Shown here piece after piece: positions 33,029 to 37,643 of a stretch of DNA of 37,643 bases; the first letter of the stretch is position 1; each line of letters starts with the position of its first letter. The notes beneath the pieces are model-generated. The model had not been told where the DNA came from. It worked only from the letters and a program-made list of their open reading frames with translations, and made no database searches. Made by a program: the position numbers and the translations under genes. Source of the stretch: an uncultured Lachnospiraceae bacterium (GTDB taxonomy: Bacteria > Bacillota > Clostridia > Lachnospirales > Lachnospiraceae); contig CANQRU010000035.1 in the NCBI GenBank assembly GCA_947626395.1, forward strand, positions 1-37,643, read 5' to 3'.

Positions 33029-34525
33029 TCATATAAGCACACGGATCGCAGCCGCCGTATGATCGCAAAGGCCCTGGATCGGGAGCCGCCGCTCCCTGTA
33101 CAGGCGGATCAGGCCGATAATCTCTTCCGTCAGAAGCTCTCCCGGTACGACGACCGGCGTTCCGGGCGGATACAGATAGACATATTCTCCGGAAATGCAG
33201 CCGGCTGCCTCCTCGAAAGGAATCGCGCGGACCGGGCGCGACTGCGCCTCGTAAATAGGCAGGACCGTCTGCGAACGCGGCAGAGCCGCGGAGGCGGAAG
33301 CTGCAGGCGCAGGTACCGCGGAATCTGCTTTCGCAGGCCCGGAACTCAATTTCCCATCAATCTCCAGCAATGCCGCCTCTAATCTGGCAAGTCCCTCCCG
33401 GCTGTCCATCAGCGTCGTGATGGCCGTCACATAATCAGCGCCGCACATTTCCATCTCCAGATGATAGCTGCGGCGGAGGATTTCCGCCAGTTCCGAACCG
33501 CTCATCCGCCCCGCCGCATATCTTGTGGACACTACAAGCTTCGAAATATCCAGATCATACACTCCGGCCTTCCCGATCATATCCCGATCCAGAAGCCGGA
33601 GACGCTCCATCCGCCGCAGCCGCCCCCGCAGATCCGCAAGCCGGGCGGCAAAGCGCTGCATTTCACCGCGCCTTTTGTCCGCCATATATTCAATACATCT
33701 CTCGATCCCGGCCATCAGCACATAGGAAGGGCTGCTCGTCTGGAAAACCTGCAGATAATATTCCAGGCGCCCGGTATCGATGAGGCCAGAATCCGCCCGT
33801 ACATGCAGAAGCGCCGTCTGGGTGAAAGCCGGAAGCGTTTTATGTAAACTTTGTATTACGATATCCGCGCCCATCTCCAGCGCGGAAGCCGGGAACATTT
33901 CCCCGAACGGAAAATGAGCTCCATGGGCCTCGTCAACGATCAGCGGTACGCTATACCGGCGGCAGACGCCGGCGATCCCGCGGACGTCCGACACTACGCC
34001 GTCATAAGTAGGAGAAGTGATAAAGACAGCAGCGGGCGGATCCGACGTTTCGTCCGCGCTTATCAACATTTCCTCGATGTCCTGCGGCAATAATCCACCC
34101 TGCAGTCCAAACTCTTCTGCTATTTGTGGATAAATATACCGAATATTCAGTTCATTCAGCGACGCGGCGTGATACGCGGACTTATGGCAGTTGCGGGCCA
34201 TCAGGATCGTGCCGCCCCGCGGAACCGCCGCGCAGATGGCCGCCAATACGCCGCAGGTGCTTCCATTTACCAGATAATACGTACGGCCGGCGCCGTATAC
34301 AGACGCAGCCCAATCCATGGATTCACGCAGAATGCCCTCGGCGTGATGGAGGTTGTCGAAACCGTCGATCTCCGTGAGGTCGATGCTGTACGGATTGGGG
34401 AATTCCGCCGTAAATCCCACATCCATCCGCCGCTTATGTCCCGGCATATGGAAAGGATAAACGTCGGAACGGCAGTATTCATCCAGCTGTCGGTACAGCC
34501 GGGGGCATGGACGCCGGTCTTCCAT
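33029..34525 (-). CDS. Orn/Lys/Arg decarboxylase family protein (YaaO type)
   Basis: A 498-residue PLP enzyme of fold type I. The start is MEDRRPCPRLYRQLDEYCRS, with AAGGAGG 8 bases upstream. Motifs: FHMPGHKR (25-32), the PLP-contacting VDEAHGAHFPF (197-207) and the Schiff-base lysine Lys229 in SLHKTLPAFTQTALLH. The C-terminal third has the family ending (IPFEEAAGCISGEYVYLYPPG). A short Ala/Pro/Ser-rich linker (about 405-425) precedes it. It belongs to the short Firmicutes group next to tmk. Lysine, arginine or ornithine as substrate cannot be told from this sequence; B. subtilis SpeA (arginine) is a close relative of this group. Confidence 0.92.
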   Translation of the reverse strand: MEDRRPCPRLYRQLDEYCRSDVYPFHMPGHKRRMDVGFTAEFPNPYSIDLTEIDGFDNLHHAEGILRESMDWAASVYGAGRTYYLVNGSTCGVLAAICAAVPRGGTILMARNCHKSAYHAASLNELNIRYIYPQIAEEFGLQGGLLPQDIEEMLISADETSDPPAAVFITSPTYDGVVSDVRGIAGVCRRYSVPLIVDEAHGAHFPFGEMFPASALEMGADIVIQSLHKTLPAFTQTALLHVRADSGLIDTGRLEYYLQVFQTSSPSYVLMAGIERCIEYMADKRRGEMQRFAARLADLRGRLRRMERLRLLDRDMIGKAGVYDLDISKLVVSTRYAAGRMSGSELAEILRRSYHLEMEMCGADYVTAITTLMDSREGLARLEAALLEIDGKLSSGPAKADSAVPAPAASASAALPRSQTVLPIYEAQSRPVRAIPFEEAAGCISGEYVYLYPPGTPVVVPGELLTEEIIGLIRLYRERRLPIQGLCDHTAAAIRVLI

Positions 34526-34538
34526 GTCGTACGCCTCC

Positions 34539-34610
34539 TTATTCCTTCTTTTCCTGAAAAACAAATAGGAATAGTCTGTCTTTATACGTTATATTCACGC
34601 GTTTACTCAT
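34539..34610 (-). pseudogene. N-terminal remnant of a PD-(D/E)XK transposase-family gene
   Basis: On the minus strand a 23-codon frame begins MSKRVNITYKDRLFLFVF and stops. The pattern ITYKDRLFxxxF is how many Lachnospiraceae PD-(D/E)XK (Rpn/YhgA-like) transposase-family proteins begin. It ends after QEKKE just before the decarboxylase ribosome site. It may be a fossil 5' end left in the decarboxylase leader. The match is from memory of the family. Confidence 0.45.
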
Positions 34611-34639
34611 ATTATATCGGTTCCCCTCTTTCATTTCAA
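34611..34639 (-). promoter_or_regulatory. Promoter of the decarboxylase-tmk unit
   Basis: On the minus strand TTGAAA (34634-34639) and a perfect TATAAT (34611-34616) with a 17-base spacer. The -10 abuts the ATG of the remnant frame, so the transcript would begin inside it. Confidence 0.78.
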
Positions 34640-34727
34640 TATGTATTCTGTAAAAAGTCCCTGCGATCACGCCCAAAAACGCGGCGATACCGTCAAAGAT
34701 ACCGGAGATTTCCCGCGGAATTTCTGA

Positions 34728-34756
34728 TTGTAGAAATGACGTTTCTGTGAGATAAT
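34728..34756 (+). promoter_or_regulatory. Promoter of the 76-residue gene
   Basis: TTGTAG (34728-34733) and GATAAT (34751-34756) with a 17-base spacer, 23 bases before the ATG. Confidence 0.6.
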
Positions 34757-34779
34757 CAGCAGGAAGGAGGCATATCGCC

Positions 34780-35010
34780 ATGAGAGTTATCGAGTTTAAA
34801 ATGGAACGTCAGGGGCTTGTAAACATCGGTGATGAAGTTGAGATCACAGCCCATGAAGCGCTCAGCGGCACCAGCTATATCATTGAGCCGGCGGTAGCCA
34901 TGTCCGGCTGCTATAAGGGCCGGGACCGCCTGAAATCGACCCGCGGTATCGTACGTGACATCAAGCAAAATGACCGCGGTTTTTATGTTGTGGCAGAATT
35001 TGACGAATAG
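34780..35010 (+). CDS. Small hypothetical protein
   Basis: A 76-residue protein beginning [20 protein letters not shown], with AAGGAGG 9 bases before the ATG. No domain is recognised. It is probably a small beta-rich cytosolic protein: short alternating hydrophobic stretches ([28 protein letters not shown]), no signal peptide and a single Cys. It is divergent from the decarboxylase and about 160 bases upstream of the collagen-like gene. Start site and promoter make it a real gene; its role is unknown. Confidence 0.72.
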   Translation: MRVIEFKMERQGLVNIGDEVEITAHEALSGTSYIIEPAVAMSGCYKGRDRLKSTRGIVRDIKQNDRGFYVVAEFDE

Positions 35011-35096
35011 ACCGGTCCGGCATGAAAACCGAACCGAACATCCGGTGCAAACAGTTCGCGGCGCAAAAGGAGGACGAACCAAACCTGTATTTGGGA

Positions 35097-35105
35097 CATA
35101 TGATA
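35097..35105 (+). promoter_or_regulatory. Possible sigma-K -10 element before the collagen-like gene
   Basis: CATATGATA fits the sigma-K -10 pattern CATAnnnTA; a -35 AACC ends 16 bases upstream (about 35077-35080). It lies about 65 bases before the ATG. Short motifs like this arise by chance, so confidence is low. Confidence 0.3.
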
Positions 35106-35170
35106 TAGCAGACCGGCGGGGACGGGATCATATCCCGGAACTGTCCGGCAGAATAGAAAGGAGTGATCAT

Positions 35171-36799
35171 ATGTTTTTCCCAAACTATGGGTATAATTGT
35201 CCATCTGATAACTGCTGCGGCTCCGGCGGAAATACTGCCGTCGGAGGCAGCTGCGATATCCCGGTATACGCCCCGCCCTGTCCGCATTCCGGCACGCTGC
35301 CCTGTTCGCCGGCCTGCCCGCCTCGTTGTCAGGGTCCTGCCGGGCAGCAGGGGCTGCAGGGGTTGACCGGACCTCAGGGGCCGCAGGGCCTGACCGGGCC
35401 GCAGGGACCTCAGGGACCCGCTGGGCCACAGGGATCCCAGGGACCGCAGGGTGTAGCCGGACCCGCCGGACCCATGGGACCGGAAGGACCGGCGGCCACG
35501 CTTTCCATCGGCGTCATCACTACCGGTGCCCCCGGCACCCAGGCCGCTGTTTCTAACGTAGGAACCGAACAGAACGCAATTCTTAACTTCACGATCCCGC
35601 AGGGCACTGACGGCGCCGCGGGTACACCCGGACCGCAGGGACCCCAGGGGCCCGTAGGACCGGCCGGACCCATGGGACCAGCCGGTCCGGCTGGCGCGGC
35701 AGCTACAATCTCCATCGGTACGATCACAACCGGCACACCGGGTTCTCTGGCCAGCGTCTCCAACGTAGGGACAGATCAAAACGCAATCCTAAACTTTACG
35801 ATCCCGCAGGGATCGGCTGGGCCGGAAGGACCGGCTGGACCCGCTGGACCTCAAGGACCTGCTGGCGCTGACGGCGCTGTTGGGCCGCAGGGACCGGTTG
35901 GACCGACTGGACCTCAGGGACCCGCTGGGCCGGAAGGACCGCAGGGGCCCGCTGGCGCTGACGGCGCTGCTGGACCTCAGGGACCGGTTGGACCGGCTGG
36001 ACCTCAGGGACCCGCTGGCGCTGACGGCGCGGTTGGACCGCAGGGACCGGTTGGACCGACTGGACCTCAGGGACCCGCTGGCGCTGACGGCGCTGCTGGA
36101 CCGCAGGGACCGGTTGGACCGGCTGGACCTCAGGGACCCGCTGGGCCGGAAGGACCGCAGGGGCCCGCTGGCGCTGACGGCGCGGTTGGGCCGCAGGGAC
36201 CGGAAGGGCCGACTGGACCTCAGGGACCTGCCGGACCGGAAGGACCTCAGGGACCTGCTGGACCCGCTGGACCTCAGGGGCCTGCCGGACCCGCCGGACC
36301 TCAGGGGCCTGCCGGACCCGCCGGACCTCAGGGACCTCAGGGACCGATCGGTCCGATGAGCGCCAACGCCATACTGCCCGAGGTAAGCGCGCTTAACGCA
36401 GTCAATACCGCCGCTCAGACCGTTGCTTCCGGCACAGCGCCGCTGCTGCTCGCCTCCACCCCGGTTCAGGCCGGCCCGGCGATCACTCATGACGCAGGCA
36501 GCGGCACCTTCACGCTGAACGAGGACGGCCTGTACGAAATCTCCTACAATACCGAAGTAACCGCCTCTGCCGGCGCACCCACGGCTGTCACTTTGGCCCT
36601 GACCAATGGCGGCGCCGCCATCGACGGCACAACTACTTCGGCTTATGTGGCGGCAGACAATGCACCGGTATCCGTATCCGGCACCACCATCGTCAATGTG
36701 ACCGGCGGCACTCCCGCGGCCATTTCCCTGGTCTCGCCGACCGGCTTTGACAATGCTTCCTACAGCAATACAGCGATAACGATCCGGAAACTGCTCTGA
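35171..36799 (+). CDS. Collagen-like protein with Cys-rich head and BclA-like C-terminal domain
   Basis: A 542-residue protein, started at [20 protein letters not shown] because AAAGGAGTG lies 6 bases upstream. Residues 1-53 hold all eight cysteines (10, 15, 16, 28, 37, 45, 49, 53) with no signal peptide. Gly-X-Y triplets run at about 54-107, 148-176 and 217-395, mostly [13 protein letters not shown] and GPEGPQ. They are broken by two nearly identical 40-residue modules (108-147 and 177-216; [11 protein letters not shown] and [11 protein letters not shown], ending [11 protein letters not shown]). Residues 396-542 form a C-terminal domain like those of Bacillus BclA filaments ([22 protein letters not shown]), which fold as jelly-roll trimers. 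The lack of a signal and the Cys-rich head suit a spore coat or exosporium fibre. A spore role is inference; a phage-tail-like fibre is the alternative. Confidence 0.87.
   Translation: MFFPNYGYNCPSDNCCGSGGNTAVGGSCDIPVYAPPCPHSGTLPCSPACPPRCQGPAGQQGLQGLTGPQGPQGLTGPQGPQGPAGPQGSQGPQGVAGPAGPMGPEGPAATLSIGVITTGAPGTQAAVSNVGTEQNAILNFTIPQGTDGAAGTPGPQGPQGPVGPAGPMGPAGPAGAAATISIGTITTGTPGSLASVSNVGTDQNAILNFTIPQGSAGPEGPAGPAGPQGPAGADGAVGPQGPVGPTGPQGPAGPEGPQGPAGADGAAGPQGPVGPAGPQGPAGADGAVGPQGPVGPTGPQGPAGADGAAGPQGPVGPAGPQGPAGPEGPQGPAGADGAVGPQGPEGPTGPQGPAGPEGPQGPAGPAGPQGPAGPAGPQGPAGPAGPQGPQGPIGPMSANAILPEVSALNAVNTAAQTVASGTAPLLLASTPVQAGPAITHDAGSGTFTLNEDGLYEISYNTEVTASAGAPTAVTLALTNGGAAIDGTTTSAYVAADNAPVSVSGTTIVNVTGGTPAAISLVSPTGFDNASYSNTAITIRKLL
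35820..36350 (+). repeat. Collagen-coding DNA repeats
   Basis: Highly similar 9- to 54-base units, built on GGACCTCAGGGACC and GCTGGCGCTGACGGCGC, recur many times. Such tracts commonly change length by slippage or recombination, and short-read assemblies may collapse them. Confidence 0.85.
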
Positions 36800-36881
36800 G
36801 CAGAAACACGGATATCACCACATGTAAGATCCAGCGCAGAAAGACGCCTCTGACGTCCTCTCCTGCGCACCGGAACGCAGC

Positions 36882-36907
36882 AAGGCGTCCGCATCCGCGG
36901 GCGCCTT
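36882..36907 (+). terminator. Terminator of the collagen-like gene
   Basis: AAGGCGTCCGC (36882-36892) pairs with GCGGGCGCCTT (36897-36907), with one G-T pair and a 4-base loop, followed by TTCCCC. Confidence 0.65.
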
Positions 36908-36929
36908 TTCCCCGCGCCTGCATACAAAA

Positions 36930-36960
36930 AGAGAACCGTACGCAATCTCTCCGGTTCTCT
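36930..36960. terminator. Terminator of nrdB (bidirectional)
   Basis: AGAGAACCG (36930-36938) and CGGTTCTCT (36952-36960) are perfect inverted repeats. On the minus strand a TTTTTG run follows at once, 24 bases past the nrdB stop. Confidence 0.85.
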
Positions 36961-36983
36961 TCTGTACTTGCTCTCTGCAATTT

Positions 36984-37643
36984 CTACAGATCATCCTCCA
37001 GCGCGCTGCTCTTGGCGTAAGCCGTGCTCCGCGCCTCGAAGAAGTCCGTCTTGATCATATTCGCGTTGGAATACTGGGACACCCACCGCATGCTGTCCGG
37101 CTCTTGCTCATGCCCCTCATAGATCGGATCCAGCCCGATATTCGTGCACCGCAGATTCCCCAGATACTGGATGTAATCCGTGATCATCCCCTTATTCAGT
37201 CCCTGCACATCGTCGCCGATCACATAATGACCCCAGCGGATCTCCTGCTCGCAGCCTTCCTTGATCATCCCACGGTAGACCGCCTTCTTCTCCTCCGTGA
37301 ACATCTGCGGCTCTTCCTTCTGCATCTCCAGGATAATATTGCGGAACAGCCACAGATGCGTATTCTCATCGCGGTTGATATAACGGATCTCCTGCACCGA
37401 CCCCGGCATCAGGTTATTCCGTCCCAGATTGTAGAAGAACATGAAACCGCTGTAGAAATACACGCCTTCCAGAATATAATTGGCCACCAGCGTCCTCATG
37501 AAGACGTCCAGTTCCTTATCCTTCTGGAAATCATTGTACAGATCCCCGATAAATTTGTTCCTGGCCAGCAGATGCTCGTCGTCCTTCCACTGGTAAAGCA
37601 CGTCGTTGCGCTCCTGCGGCTCGCAGATCGTATCCAGCATGTA
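36984..37643 (-). CDS. nrdB: Ribonucleoside-diphosphate reductase class I small subunit, partial
   Basis: The C-terminal 218 or more residues of an R2 subunit, the ferritin-like protein that makes the radical for class I ribonucleotide reductase. The gene enters from the right edge; the ATG at 37640 is probably internal, because R2 proteins are about 340 residues and the first metal-ligand region (Asp, then ExxH) is not in the window. Present are the Glu of NYILEGVYFYSGF and the second ExxH, RDENTHLWLF, which supply three metal ligands in the R2 family. The C-terminal tail, which docks on NrdA, reads STAYAKSSALEDDL. An anaerobe carrying this besides a class III activase is common among Lachnospiraceae. 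Confidence 0.92.
   Translation of the reverse strand, partial: YMLDTICEPQERNDVLYQWKDDEHLLARNKFIGDLYNDFQKDKELDVFMRTLVANYILEGVYFYSGFMFFYNLGRNNLMPGSVQEIRYINRDENTHLWLFRNIILEMQKEEPQMFTEEKKAVYRGMIKEGCEQEIRWGHYVIGDDVQGLNKGMITDYIQYLGNLRCTNIGLDPIYEGHEQEPDSMRWVSQYSNANMIKTDFFEARSTAYAKSSALEDDL

Noticed and set aside
35065-35108. Short leader peptide after the AAAGGAGG at 35065
   Set aside because: The nearest possible start is a TTG about 17 bases on that gives only a few codons before a stop.
35789-36490. Ser/Arg/Leu-repeat frame opposite the collagen-like gene
   Set aside because: It is the complement of collagen codons; the Gly-X-Y frame on the plus strand is clearly the coding one.

Overview
The window is a piece of a chromosome from a Gram-positive, anaerobic member of the Clostridia, most likely a Lachnospiraceae gut-type bacterium. 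The evidence is G+C-rich coding sequence with clear AGGAGG-type ribosome binding sites, near-consensus sigma-A promoters with 17-base spacers, a large Bacillus/Clostridium-type SRP RNA, an activase of the anaerobic ribonucleotide reductase, and gene order shared with the Bacillus subtilis origin-proximal region (dnaX-yaaK-recR, and yaaO-tmk-holB-yaaT-yabB-yabC). The genus is inference.

Left third (1-12.4 kb), mostly on the minus strand. Bases 1-226 hold tandem promoters and a leader that look like the start of an rRNA operon running off the left edge. A minus-strand housekeeping block then reads pfkA, dnaX, YbaB/EbfC, recR, a large acidic TPR protein with what looks like a degenerate AAA-type segment, a Cof-type HAD phosphatase and a CvpA-like membrane protein. 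Upstream of pfkA lies the SRP RNA gene with its own promoter. Divergent from that is tadA. Next comes a trkA-trkH potassium uptake operon with a long, highly structured leader.

Middle (12.4-28.3 kb), accessory and surface-related. It holds an NrdG-type radical SAM activase, a two-domain protein with a long Pro/Gln/Glu-rich linker, nagB, and a zinc-ribbon single-pass membrane protein. The dominant gene is a 2492-residue cell-wall adhesin: signal peptide, acidic 18-residue repeats, a thioester (TQXA) domain, a Cna-B-like domain, nine pilin-type isopeptide (FctA-like) repeats and a noncanonical sortase tail. It is preceded by a 163-residue conserved hypothetical. Then come a small coiled-coil orphan and a regulatory island: a BTAD/SARP-like regulator and a tiny HTH protein divergent from an HTH-S24 repressor whose self-cleavage residues appear to be lost. 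A nested dyad operator lies over a consensus promoter between them.

Right third (28.3-37.6 kb). A minus-strand block reads Orn/Lys/Arg decarboxylase, tmk, holB, ricT, trmN6-like and rsmI, the B. subtilis order without yaaQ, yaaR and yabA. The decarboxylase promoter sits on what looks like a remnant of a PD-(D/E)XK transposase-family gene. On the plus strand follow a 76-residue hypothetical and a collagen-like protein with a cysteine-rich head and a BclA-like C-terminal domain, possibly a spore surface protein. The C-terminal two thirds of a class I ribonucleotide reductase small subunit (nrdB) runs in from the right edge on the minus strand.

No CRISPR array, tRNA gene, intact insertion sequence or prophage was found. 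The features most worth following are the mosaic thioester/isopeptide adhesin locus, the divergent regulatory island, the collagen-like protein with its putative sporulation promoter, and the TPR protein with an ATPase-like segment that lacks a P-loop.
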